This document shows, one piece after another, positions 10,798-21,710 of a DNA stretch of 64,000 bases. The DNA comes from Warburgia ugandensis. Lineage: Eukaryota; Streptophyta; Magnoliopsida; Canellales; Canellaceae. The position numbers were made by a program, and so were the translations under genes. The DNA is taken from NCBI GenBank assembly GCA_035236585.1, contig CP141135.1, forward strand, positions 7,102,001-7,166,000. The letters run 5' to 3'. Every line of letters begins with the position of its first letter. Position 1 is the stretch's first letter. The notes under the pieces are model-generated. The model made no database searches. It saw only the letters and a list, made by a program, of their open reading frames with translations, and was not told where the DNA came from.

Positions 10798-13434
10798 TGT
10801 AACAGCCCGAGGGCCCACATCTTGCAATGATATTATCCGTGTTAGCAGACTGGGGCCCATATCACCTAGCCCACTCACGGTTTTGTTCTTCCTCCCGTGG
10901 GGGAAAATGCCTCATTGCAAGGAAAGTCATCATCACTCTTATCAAGAGTTCAGTAACTTTCCCCCTAACGATGTGAGACTAACTCTCAATCCCTCACCTT
11001 GCCTAGAAGCCTGCCAACCCTCTTGGCCCGCCCTCATCGGCCAAGGCTTCACAACAAATAGTAGGCGTTATTATTCTTGTTAAAATAAACCAATGAAATG
11101 GTATCAGATCATATCTGAACCGTTCATCTTGTGCATAGTAACAGGAAGAACAAACCCATGAATTTTTATGGTGATCAGAAGGCTAGGATGCCGAAAACTC
11201 ATAAAACAGTAAATGGAGAAAATTTAAGACGTGACAAAAATCGTGTAAAAACACTATATAATGACAGAATTGGTTGAAAATGTGCTTAAAAATGGAATCT
11301 ATGGGAAAAATTGAGAGAAACAGTGTCAAAATCGAACCATTTGGACACCTGAGTATTGTTGGCGGCAACCGAAGTCCGGCCATTTTCTCCGGCGGTGACA
11401 CGCGTCACCCCTATTGCATGCCACGTAGGCGCCACGGGTGCAGATGGCACGCGCGCGACGCACAACGTCACGCGCACTACACTCAGCACCACGAGCACAA
11501 AAACCGTGCGCCATGCGCGCATCCCACGGCGCCAGCGCACACCGGCAACATGCGCGCACACAGAAACAACACACGCACACACGAAGACGGCACACGTGCG
11601 CACAAAGACGACGCACACACGAAGATGGCGCACACGCGCAGCGCATCTGCGCATGCGTCAACGACACATGCGAGTTGTAGTTTTTGAGATTTTTGGGGTT
11701 CTGTGACCCGTTTATTTATAATAAAAAAAAAAACTTAATTTTTAGGAGCTACAGAGGTCCAAATAAAGATCCGAAAGAGGCGTTACAACCGTATCGACTA
11801 CGTAGACCTAGATTTAACTTGAAAATCTAGATCTAAATTCTTTTTTAAGTGTTAAACCACTGAATGTTGTGAATGTTGTGAGATAATCTCAATCAGACTG
11901 ATCAATGGATGATCAGGCTTTAGATCTTGATAGTATACATCAAATGTGAGATAACCTAGGGAATTAGAGAGATAAACATCATTGAATTGCCACATGATGG
12001 AGAATTTATAATGTAACAAGTATGTTAGGGCGCGCAACATGATACTTCTACGCGCTTGATTGGTGCACTACATTTATTGAGGTAGGTGATTTCATTCAAT
12101 TACTTCGTAATTTTAGTAACCATGAGTGAATTTTTAAAGTTTTGAGACATGTGTTTTATGTCTTCTTATGCTCATAAATATATCTCTATTTTCGTGTTGC
12201 ATGACTTTTCAATTTGGTAATAACTACGTGTACATGGGATTTGATCGTATTTATTGAGATTATTTATAGTGTCTTTACATGATTTATATATTGTCGATGA
12301 TTTATGACGGGTACTTTCACCCGGTGGGTACTATACTATGAGGGTTGTAGGGTTGGTCATCCGTCCTCTGATTTTGTGATGATGATGATTACACACCACC
12401 CTTGAGTGATACGGGGCCAGGTACATAGATAATGGTATCATGGGTAGTCCCCCTACAGGTCTGTTCCTTCCTATGGGGACGGAGTAAGTCTCCCGTTTGG
12501 GAATCGATGAGGAGCAGTAGTGGTTCAGATCCTAATGAGGTTGTCACTGCAGCATAGTAACCCATATAGTTATTGTGCATGTTCATACGGCTTTATATGT
12601 AGGGTAAACTTGGGCAAGCCGGGCCTAGGCCGTGAGAGACTCCAGGGGCTAATGTGGGCTGCACGGGAGAGACCAAAGTTAGTATGGGTACACATCACCG
12701 GTGATTGAGTATATTAGAGTATTTTCGTGTTGTTTTGATACAGTGTTTTGTTACTCATGATTGCATGCATATTATCCTGTGAACATGTACTAGCATGGTT
12801 TGGATGTACGTACCTTTGTATTTTGATCATGCCTTGCATACCACCCTCATTTTACTCGATATCTGTTTTGTGAAAGTTTATAATTACGAGCGTTGGGTTA
12901 TTTGACATGTTTTAGATATGTTTCCTTTATGAGAATGATATTGTAAATTAGATTTGGGACGTGATAACAAAAAGGGAAAGCAGCTGGAGTAGCGGGGACG
13001 TGACATTTTATAATTATTAGAATATGTTTCTTGGACTAGACTTTTGAGACTTTCTTAAATGTAGATATATTTTTATAGATTGGACCCATATTATTGTATG
13101 AAGAAAATTAAAGTTTAGATGAAAATATTGTGGTGATTATGGATGGAACCTGAGGACATTTGACTTGATTTATTATCGTCTTTAAAATTAAACCGTGTAT
13201 TTATTGTGGTTTTAAATCGAGCATGCTCAGAGTATCAAGGTTTAATATTATTTATGATTACCGTTTTGAATTTGATTGACCCCTGAGGTTTTTGCTTTTA
13301 ATCAATTCTTTTAAAACTGCGCTAAAAATTCTATAATTAAAATTTTTAATTTACAAGGATCCCGTTTATTTTTAAAAAATATATTATTAGTTTTATTATT
13401 ATGAGGAAAAATGTTTGAAAAACCCAGGGTGTCA
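10798..13434 (-). mobile_element. Probable solo LTR (Ty3/Gypsy-like), copy A
   Basis: The block runs from TGTAACAGCC to GGGTGTCA on the plus strand. The minus strand therefore starts TGACACCCTGGGTTTTTC, a common start of large plant Gypsy LTRs. On the minus strand a TATA-like TATAAATAAACGGG follows near 11,720. No PBS, polypurine tract or pol coding is adjacent, so a solo LTR is the simplest reading. No target duplication is visible. It sits between a 3' and a 5' RTE piece of the same orientation. It lacks a 76-bp segment that copy B keeps. Orientation and exact ends are inferred. Confidence 0.55.
11425..11680. repeat. GC-rich CACGCG/ACACGC low-complexity block inside the LTR
   Basis: Irregular runs of CACGCGCGC, GCGCACAC and ACACACG motifs. 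All six frames stay open for 80-130 codons because stop codons are rare in this composition. These are not genes. The copy B version (about 28,965-29,275) has diverged. Confidence 0.75.
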
Positions 13435-13436
13435 TA

Positions 13437-13800
13437 GATGTTGACTCTTCTACGTTTCATTATGTCTACTAACTTCAAACTCTTACCTATCAATGTCTTT
13501 ACATTCCATGTGGCGATACAAATATTATGCTATGGAGATATCCTATTTAATATCGCCTTTCTCGACCTCCATGGCATGAACCCATATCCACTTTTCACTG
13601 CACTTGGGTTCTGATTCAATGTGTCGCTTCTAATGGGACGCTCTAGCAGCCCTTGCCCATTTTTCACCACACCCGGGATCCGATGTAGCGCATTGTTTCT
13701 AGGAGAATGCCCTAGCAACCCTGGCCTATTTTTCATTGCACCCAAGATCTGATGCAGTAGGGAATGCCCTAGCTTGATGATTTTCATTTCTTCCTTACAA
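13437..13800 (-). mobile_element. RTE LINE 5' end: leader tandem repeats plus endonuclease start, copy A
   Basis: Minus-strand translation near 13,520-13,437 gives ICIATWNVKTLIGKSLKL and VDIMKRRRVNI, the N-terminus of an RTE apurinic-type endonuclease. Upstream (13,560-13,760) are about two and a half tandem units of roughly 70 bp, recognisable by repeated CCGATGTAGCG / TTTTTCACC-like words. The rest of the element is missing. Confidence 0.65.
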
Positions 13801-14411
13801 ACTAATATACAAATGCATATTAATTTGTAGGCATAAAAGAAATAACAAAATCATCTTTAGCTTCAACCTTATCGGCTAGCACCTGAAGCAAGGGTTGCCA
13901 TATTTTAAAAAGCTGGAGATGATTTTTATTTCTTCCTCACAATCTAATATACAAATGCATATTCATTTATAAGAAAGAAATAACAAAATCATCTTCAACT
14001 TCTCCCTTGTCGGCTGGCACCTAATGCAAGGCCCTCCTCCTTTTTTATTTGGGCTTGGGACCGGCATTGGCGGAGTTCCTTAGCTTAAGGTTATAATGAG
14101 CAGAAAGCTAAATTCTTAACTAAGACCGCATCAAACAATACCGCCATTATTATTCCCAACCATGTAGATAAACACGCCCTCGTCCTTCTATTACTTTAGC
14201 AAGAAAATGCTAACCCAACAATTATCACTTGCAAAAGAGATATGTAGGACCATGGCCTTCACATCAACCAAATGTTCTGGGTTAAAAGATGATCTAGAAG
14301 CATGTCTATTGGGAATCTAGGAAACTACAGCCACAGGAGCTTACATCGATGCGGAGATAACTGCACCCTAGCTTTGCAAGAAGGCACTTGCCAACTTATC
14401 CTACTAGTATG

Positions 14412-14414
<3 letters not shown>
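13801..14414. other. Non-genic stretch, copy A; homogenisation boundary
   Basis: Two diverged copies of an AT-rich segment (CTAATATACAAATGCATATT words at about 13,800 and 13,945). Between about 14,050 and 14,165 the copies differ at about 9 of 130 sites. From 14,168 on they are almost identical. Confidence 0.5.

Positions 14415-14441
<27 letters not shown>
14415..14441. repeat. GA microsatellite, copy A
   Basis: About 13-14 GA units. The copy B tract is 67 bp and is followed by about 19 bp absent from A. Confidence 0.95.
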
Positions 14442-14448
<7 letters not shown>

Positions 14449-14490
14449 TAAAAGGAATTAGTCAAATAAGTTGATGTTAACTATGGATTA

Positions 14491-16855
14491 TCACTTCCAA
14501 TCATCTCGGTCACAAGGGGAACAACCCTCTTGAGCAATGTCAGTGATCTGAACGCCTGAATCGTAGATCAACCCTGTCTTCCAGTCAGCCGGAAGCACTT
14601 TCCGTGCCCAGATCCACTTCCCATCATATCCGGACGTCACCACTAGTCGGAACTGCAGAGCCCCAGTTGGAACTCTATCCGTATCCCAAACAGCTCCATG
14701 ATTCCGGCTCATGAAATGCCAATTCGAAGATCCCACCTGCAAATTCGACATGGAGATCAATGAATACGTAAAGCAGATTGCCAATTTGCTTAGTAACTAT
14801 ACATAATTCATTAGTTTTAGGACTAATCATTCTTACTGTAGCTACATCGACGGCGACAATGTCGGTCTGGCCTCCCTGAAAGAGGAGCTTGATAGCCAAG
14901 TAATGTGGACTTTGGCTGCTCTCTTCCACTCTCACTAATAAGTTCTGGTTGTTATATACACACGGAATCCTGCAATTTTCCACCGCGATTCATATCAGTT
15001 AGTGAGCTGATTTCACTAAACACCACCATTAGTTGGGAGGGTGAAACACCATGAGTAGGACCTGAGAAAAATAAAGCGTCAAAGTAACACTTTTAAGGCT
15101 ATCGCCATGTTATAGCATTCTCGATCAGACGGTTACAAAGAGTCAATCAAACTGAATTATACTGACCATCTAAACCACGCTTACTTTAGATGGCTAAGAA
15201 CAATAAGTCAAGGTGACTTCAGACTATGTCCATGCCAGTGAGGAACCATATGTTTACGGCAGGAGTTTACTTAACCGATGTTTAACAAACCAAAGTAGAT
15301 AGTGACAGCCCTCTGTTTCTTTGGCACTTCTCAAAACAGTTCGGAACCTTGGAACATTTGTACAAACAGTTGAAAAAGAGAGGACTAGAGGAGCTGTATC
15401 CACAATATATTCTTCTGTAATTGGCTGAAAGGTTGTTACAATTCCCGAAAACCTTCCTACAGCCAATACAGAGTGGATAAAGTGGGAGTTCCAAGATAAG
15501 GAGTCGAGAAATCACTTCCCTTCTGACGAGGAAAGCTGGTATAGTGCGCACTACAACAGCTTGTTGTAGTGCGTCCCACTTGGCATGATAGGCCTCACCT
15601 TTGCTTGATCAGAACTATCATCTGATTTCTCTTGCCTTGGATATGGAACGACTTGAGAATCCAAAAACTTGAGCATCTTATATATTAAATGTAGACCAAT
15701 CGTTAAACACTGTTTCTAGCAGTAGTTCCGATCATTCAAAGTTTGAGCCCATCGTGCCAAAGTGGAGAGCACTATATCAAGTAGCTGTAGTGCGCGCACT
15801 CTACCATCACTGTCCCTTCCAAGAGATGGGCACAAAGCCACAAATGCCCGTTTGTCGGAATGGGATTATCCAAAGGAACCTTGGGCCCACACATCCAACT
15901 CCATTAGCCAATAGGCTTAAATAGCAAAAGAACCAGACAAACATGTCGTGCAGAGATGGAAGAGGATTCAAGAATCTGTTTTACCTCTTGTATTCAATGT
16001 CAACAATTCCGAGCTTCTTCACTTCTTCCTCAAATCCCTTTCTACCCATTGCTGCAAAAGTCCTGCTACTAAGAACAAATTCAGTTTCATTGCTCTTGTT
16101 CAAATCTGTTAGAACCACTTTGATTCCTGCCCCGCTGCAAATTTTTGTGTTCTTGCACCTAATCTGTTCACAATCCAATAGAAATAGAAAAATTAAAGAG
16201 AAAACATAATTCAAATGCAAGCAAGAGAAATAACAGAAAGAACAGGCGAAACCTGAAAACATCCTCCACAACCAATTCCTTGTCTGAACAGAGTAGAACT
16301 TCCAGCTGCAACATGTCCTCCATTAAATCCCAGAGCCAATGGACCATACCCACATGCCCCAACTGCATGAAAATCAACATAAGGTTAAAAGGGCAGCCCC
16401 GTTGCACGAAGCTCTCGCCTATGTAGGGTTCAGGGAAGGGGCGGACCACAAGGGCCTAAAGTACACAGCTTTACCTTGCATTTTGCAAGAGGCTGTTTCC
16501 ACGCCTTGAACCCGTAACCTCAAGGTCACACGACGACAACTTTTACTGTTGTGCCAAGGCTCCCCTTCAAAATCAACATAAGGTTACCAACAGAAAATAC
16601 CGATCAAATTTATTAAGAGGAAAAAAGGAAGCAAATATCAAAACTGGGGTGGCCAACAAACGTCCACTTCCAGCCAATTTGCTGCTCCATTTCTCCGTAA
16701 TTAATTGTGATCACAAACACCAGAAGGCAATGGAAATGCTAACCGGTTAGTACAGAATCTGAACCGAAATAAGCTGCCTTTGATTGATGAACACATCTAT
16801 CACATGCAAAAGCTGGAGAAACCAAAAGAAACAGAAGACCCAGAAAGAAAGCCAT
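14491..16855 (-). CDS. EXLA: Expansin-like A protein, copy A
   Basis: Five minus-strand exons: 16744-16855, 16253-16362, 15985-16163, 14837-14969 and 14491-14736. All introns are GT-AG with consistent phases, giving 259 aa and a stop. Residues 1-17 ([17 protein letters not shown]) form a signal peptide. The mature start [13 protein letters not shown] is diagnostic of EXLA. The double-psi beta-barrel domain follows ([34 protein letters not shown]). The C-terminal expansin domain carries [35 protein letters not shown] and GALQFR. It ends [18 protein letters not shown], the EXLA-type tail. The length matches the family (about 260). EXLAs are secreted wall proteins whose activity is not well defined. 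Intron 1 holds a sense-oriented SINE and intron 3 an inverted repeat. All exons appear intact. Confidence 0.93.
15536..15812. repeat. Inverted-repeat (MITE-like) element in EXLA intron 3, copy A
   Basis: TGGTATAGTGCGCACTACAA at the left faces AGTGCGCGCACTCTACCA at the right as an imperfect inverted repeat. The left end also contains a local hairpin (TGCGCACTACAACA ... TGTTGTAGTGCG, about 15,545-15,574). The size and ends fit a small non-autonomous DNA element. No certain target duplication was found. Confidence 0.4.
16388..16568 (-). mobile_element. Full-length Au-type SINE in EXLA intron 1, copy A
   Basis: 181 bp in reverse orientation, from GGGCAGCCCCGTTGCAC to CCAAGGCTCCCCTT. The minus strand has the tRNA-like head (AGCCTTGGCACAACAGTAAA) and B box GGTTCAAGGC. 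The 18-bp target duplication AAAATCAACATAAGGTTA lies at 16370-16387 and 16569-16586. It is sense relative to EXLA and present in both copies. Confidence 0.9.
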
Positions 16856-16921
16856 GTTTGTATGCGGACAGAACAAGCAGAAGACTGATTGTAAGTGAAG
16901 AAGACAAGCAGAAGAGTGTAA

Positions 16922-16928
16922 TTTATAG
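16922..16928 (-). promoter_or_regulatory. Candidate TATA box of EXLA copy A
   Basis: The minus strand reads CTATAAATTA about 70 bp upstream of the EXLA ATG. The spacing would give a leader of about 40 nt. Confidence 0.5.
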
Positions 16929-16929
16929 A

Positions 16930-18442
16930 TGGGGAGGAGAACTTGGATTGGGAAACAGGCAGGTGTTGAAAGCTGAGGTGGATAAGAAGGTTTTCTTGCC
17001 TTATTTATTGACTTTAATGTCTATGGTAATTTGGATGGAAAGGAAAGATGCGTGTTATGGCGTCGAAGCAGAGGTGCTAAGCAAAATGGCAAATCTTTCA
17101 CCGACCCTGTTTGCAAGCGCAACAGCTGAGGTGGAAAAAGAAGAAAAGATGACTATGAGTTTGATTATACATGGTAGGTGATCTTGTTCCCTTTATTAAT
17201 GGGATTGGAGAAAAGGTTAGGGTTTGTGGGAACGTCTGTAGGAAATTTCCTCTTGATCTTTAATTAGTTGCCACAACTTGGAGAGTGTACAGACTAGGAA
17301 ACTTAGTGGACTCTTAGAGCCTTTAGTCAATGTCATCATGGGGGACTAAGAAAATGGCTCAAGTACCCTCGGGAACTGGGGCATGGGAAGTTACCACTTG
17401 TGGTCATGTTATATGATGGATTTTGCTAGTTTGTCGTTGCGAAATGAATATTACAACAAGTGGGTGTCCTTCTTCAGCGATCCAAACCATCTAAGTCTCT
17501 GATTTTTGTGTCGAAACTAAACCCTATCCAACAATTCCAGTCATTATGGTAAACAAACCCTGAAAATGAGTAGACACCAGCTGGAATTCATTAGAAAAAG
17601 GATCTATGATTAAATGGCTTAGCATCATCCAAGGAGAGAGGATTTTCATGTACAATCCATCTATCACAGGCCAAAGAAATTAAATGGTTTTGATCATCCA
17701 ACATGTCTACCCTGCTTGGGCTTCCAGCAATAAATATGGTCGTCATCGTATGACAGATATGGGCATTGTCATTTTCTGTGGCTATTGCGTTTAAAGTTGT
17801 ATGAGCATATTGAAATGACTTGAAGTCCCTCGTAGACTTGGGGATGGAGGATCAAATGCAAGGGTTATTTTGTCATAATTGATGGGACTATTGTGAGAGT
17901 TGCTTTCGGGCTTTTGGGCTGTTTGTCTATATGGTGGGGCATGGAGTGAGGAAGGTTGTTTTGCTTAGGTTTGGTGTTTGCTGGTGATCATTTTGGAAGT
18001 CGTGGTTATGAGTGGAGAGATAAGAACAGAGTCTTCATTTCCTAATCATGCAAGGAAACAGCTAAGAGGAGAAAAGACATGGATTCCCCTGCACGCTTTC
18101 AATGATTTTCTTTGGTGGAGACCCTGGTTCAGCTGAGTGGTGCCTTCTATTGCAACCTATGTGGCACGATTCAAGACCTACTTAGTACCCAAAAAGGGTA
18201 CAAACTTCTCTAGGGAACTTAGCATATGGACATTTAATGGGATTAAATGTGGCACCTGATGTTTGGTTCTGTATTTTTCAAATTGAAGGAAGCACAACAT
18301 AGTTTGCGTTGCACTTATTCGCCATCGGTATCGATGTCTCGTAATGTATTTGGCTATGATGTTGCTTGGTACTAACTTTCGGTGCATCCTTCATGATTTT
18401 TTATTTACTAAATACATGTTATCTTGAACCTTCTTTCTAAAG
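16930..18442. other. EXLA upstream region, copy A
   Basis: About 1.5 kb with no other gene recognised. It is identical by eye to copy B (34704-36216), so both EXLA copies have the same proximal promoter. Confidence 0.5.
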
Positions 18443-18520
18443 TCGGTGGCTGAGTGGACTTAAGCCCACGACCTTTGTTTGGAAAACAAGTGCACCTTAC
18501 CACTAGGCTAAGTGCTCATG
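18443..18520 (-). repeat. tRNA-Gly(UCC)-like remnant, copy A
   Basis: The minus strand contains an A-box-like TAGCCTAGTGGTAAGG, an anticodon arm CTTGT-TTTCCAA-ACAAG (anticodon TCC) and a T-arm-like GTGGGCTTAAGTCCAC. The ends do not pair as an acceptor stem, so this is a tRNA-derived relic or SINE head and not a functional tRNA gene. Confidence 0.4.
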
Positions 18521-19199
18521 CTCAAGTATATTTCAACCTTGGAGGATTGTTCGTACATGTAGTGCTATCATTTCTCAAGTTATAAAACTACTGAGCGGAC
18601 GATTGTAGTAAAAGGACGCTCACATTTATCGTTGTCCTAATAAAATTTAATGAACTGATCAAGGATCAAAAGCTTTCGTAGTAGATTAGAGATGGGAAAT
18701 TATATAATAAGAATTGCTTATTACAAGTAGCAGAGAAAGTGCCTGCTAAGCTAGACGCACAAATATGATGTCAGCATGATCTCAAACCTTCCTCCACTCC
18801 CCAAGCCAATGACATAACCTAAGAATCAAAGAATACCAACCAAATTACCTAAAGATCACTTTGATAGAAAGAGTACCAGCCATTCAATCAGAAGACTTAA
18901 AGTTTTGCCTTAACTACAGACATTAAGTCATCTGATCGAATGGTTGACAAGTTAGGCGATCTTCACTATATATAGGCTGCTGTAGGTGAAACGTCCACAT
19001 CATTTCACCTTCATCTGCATGGAGGCTCTTAGATGTCATACAATTATAACTCATTGAGGTTCTTCTTGTTCTCAAACTTTTAGAACATGCTCATTTGACC
19101 TAAGTTGGGAATATATGCTTGCTGTCAACCTCTTGGAACTTGTTGCTTTGACTTAGGCTTGGGGTGAAAACTCTAGACTTTGTGGAGTATCGTTTTGCT
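18521..19199. other. Right end of copy A up to the duplication junction
   Basis: No feature recognised. It differs from copy B only by single-base length changes in an A run (near 18,612) and a C run (near 18,800). The junction motif TTGCT is at 19195-19199. Confidence 0.6.
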
Positions 19200-20955
19200 C
19201 AAGAGCAGAGATTTCAAGATCGTTCACACGTTTTGATCACAAACTCGGTGCAGATGAGAGAAAGGCATAAACAGGCTGTAAATTCTCTCTAGCATTTCTT
19301 ATGCTCTTAATAAAACTTGCCAACTTTTATCAGATTAAAAAGAAAGACAAGGTACTGTTGCAGATCGACAGTATTTCGAAGCAAAAGGAGAAAGGATGCA
19401 ATTACAAACAATTGGTGCCAATAGCAGCATCCAGACAACAACTTTGATATGGAATTCATTTCATGATGGAATTCACGCTAGTATAGGCGTATAGAGAAGT
19501 GCAGGACCCCTCTCTCTTGCATAGTGACAGTATTTTCTAAATCTAAGCTGATCATGTTTCGAAATCACGTTGATACGCAATGTACCGAATTTCATGTCCG
19601 TTAGATGTTTAAATGATTCTTTTGAGTTGAAAATCATGCCATCGATTTTTAATTTCTTCTTCAAATACCCAGAACAGGTGGTAAGAAACTTAGAATCATC
19701 AGAGTTGGCTGCATTTCTCTCCATCCATCATCATTGCACAGTTCGGATTTGGTAATAAGTCACCAAAGCAAAAATTTCAGAAAATAATTGGAAGAAAAAG
19801 AGCAAACTACAAGGACATAAATTTAATTTTGTAATTTATATTTTTTTTCTAGAACTATTTGTTCATCAAATTTATGTTTAATTTGGTGAATCTGCACAAA
19901 ATTCAAAATACATAAGAACTTTTAGATTATTCGAGAAAAGAACTAGGAGATTAAAAAACAGTCGGGTCTTTTCCAAAAAAACCTTCAAATTTTGAGTTTT
20001 TCTTGTAACCATCCTCTCTATTACCAAATTTTTGTATGCCTAGCATGATGATTTGCTCAAATCTTCCAAAAAAATTGCTCTTTTTTTTTTTTTAATCCTG
20101 GGGAAAACGCACGTACTTCTCCACAAGCATCTGGAGCGAGTATTTCCACGGGAATTTTATGACGGACGCGCTTATTCCCCTTCAGAAGAACATGAGGGGG
20201 CATGTCGACCTCCTTTTATAGATCTAATCAGTTCATTTCTTAGTGGTGTTATAAATGAGCCAGCCGCCAAACTTCAACTCCAGATAAGAACCTCACAAAC
20301 TTCCACTTCTACAAGAATTTCATCTTTGAATGACGCCCAGCTTTATTCTAAGAGAAATGCTAATCCCCTCTAGCTAGTCCCCATCTTTGGATGGTCTGAC
20401 CCATTTATCTTGTTCTGACTCCTCATTAAGGCTAGTTGCAAAAATTCATTTCCATTGAATGGTTCTAGCTACTACTTTTTCCAGTTGAAAATTCTAATTG
20501 TCCTGATTTAAAAACTCAAAATAGCAGACCTACAATGTACCAAGCATAAATTTTTTTGGTGTTTAGCCAATCTATGAGGGAATGAACAAGATGAGTGGGT
20601 CAGATCATCCAAAAGTGGGACCTCTATAGGGAGGACCCCAAAAATCAGTCCCAAGAACTCGGCCAGATAATATTTCTCTGATTCCAAAGTTCATACATAA
20701 TAGACGGACGAGAAGTCCAAGCTAGAATGAAACAAACCATTAGTAATTCCATTTCAATGTGATTTGTTAAGCAAGAAAACCAGACAAACAACACAATTTT
20801 TATAGTCGAATTTATTCGAGTCCACCTGTGTCTAGCATCAGACTTGTACAAAGAAACCACTAACGGTGACATTCATGTTCTTCTTAATCTATTCTTCAGT
20901 GAGAAGCCTGCAAAAAGTAACAACCATCTCAACCGATTGCAGAATTTTGTTCCTT
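19200..20955. other. Left end of copy B, non-genic
   Basis: Colinear with 1670-3571 except about 19,480-19,650, where B has unrelated sequence in place of the RTE patch of copy A. No gene recognised. Confidence 0.5.
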
Positions 20956-20975
20956 ATATTTGTCTAGATAAAGAA

Positions 20976-21156
20976 GGGGAGCCTTGGCGCAACGGTAAAA
21001 GTTGTCGTCATGTGACCTTGAGGTCACGGGTTCAAGGCGTGGAATCAGCCTCTTGCAAAAATACAAGGTAAGGCTGCCTACTTTAGGCCATTGTGGCCCG
21101 CCCCTTCCCCGGACCCCGCATAGGCGGGAGCTTCGTGCACCGGGGCTGCCCTTTTT
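20976..21156 (+). mobile_element. Au-type SINE insertion unique to copy B
   Basis: 181-bp full-length element with head GGGGAGCCTTGGCGCAACGG (A box), GGTTCAAGGC (B box), body TCTTGCAAAAATACAAGGTA and 3' end CACCGGGGCTGCCCTTTTT. The 20-bp target duplication ATATTTGTCTAGATAAAGAA is perfect at 20956-20975 and 21157-21176. The orthologous single target in copy A (3572-3591) is empty. This is the youngest-looking SINE here. Confidence 0.96.
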
Positions 21157-21593
21157 ATATTTGTCTAGATAAAGAAAACAGAGAAACATCATGAAATGAT
21201 ATCAAGTCATCAACAATGGCAAGTAAACTGTATGAGTTGCACATTTTGAAATCATGCTTGTCAATCTAAAACATGGCGACAACAAACATGACCTTCAAAG
21301 TATGGCCAAGCAGTAACCAATGAGCAGGAACTGGACACCTTTAGAACCTTCCAGTTGTGGTGGGTGCCAAAAACATAAAACAATGTACATAATACAAATC
21401 ATATGGCTTCTTACTTTTCATCTCCATGCCCATAATTTTTCCGAACATTGTAGTTCAATGAAGGCTTGCTGGGACAGTAGTTCAGGCCATGGTGAAAGAT
21501 AAGTACATCATTTTATTCAGAAAAGAAATGGAGAAAGGACAATAACAACACTGTGATTTGCCTCTGGTCATCTTCCCCAAATGAACTTGACAA

Positions 21594-21697
21594 AAAAGGG
21601 CTGCCCCAGTGCACGAAGCTCCCACCTATGCGGGGTCCTGGGAAGGGGAGGACCACAAGGGCAGCCATACCTTGTATTTTTGCAAGGGGTGGACCAG
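21594..21697 (-). mobile_element. Truncated Au-type SINE, copy B
   Basis: Ortholog of 4009-4112. Target duplication ATGAACTTGACAA is perfect at 21581-21593 and 21698-21710. The tRNA-like head is missing, consistent with truncation during reverse transcription. Confidence 0.8.
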
Positions 21698-21710
21698 ATG
21701 AACTTGACAA

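Larger units (their letters stand above)
1670..19199. repeat. Tandem duplication, copy A (about 17.5 kb)
   Basis: Sequence starting at AAGAGCAGAG (1671) recurs from 19201, and colinear matches run to 19199 / 36975. It contains one NDUFB2-type gene and one EXLA gene, both on the minus strand. The left edge (TTGCT at 1665-1669), the A/B junction (19195-19199) and the right edge (36971-36975) share TTGCT, so the breakpoint falls in a 5-bp microhomology. The left part differs from copy B by about 2% in a 600-bp sample (3001-3600). The right part (about 14,165-19,199) is almost identical. Confidence 0.95.

Noticed and set aside
11274-11706. Five overlapping ORFs of 80-137 codons on both strands
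   Set aside because: Composition artefact of CACGCG repeats; all frames open, no motifs.
10798-13434. Plus-strand gene or DNA transposon with TGTAACA inverted ends
   Set aside because: The inverted TGTNACA ends are typical of Gypsy LTR termini. The minus-strand TATA and the GGGTTTTTC start support an LTR, and no transposase is present.
16780-17181. 133-codon plus ORF over the EXLA start
   Set aside because: Antisense to EXLA exon 1 and its promoter; overlaps a confirmed signal-peptide exon.
18443-18520. Functional tRNA-Gly gene
   Set aside because: Acceptor stem does not pair and the T-loop lacks the usual TTC core.
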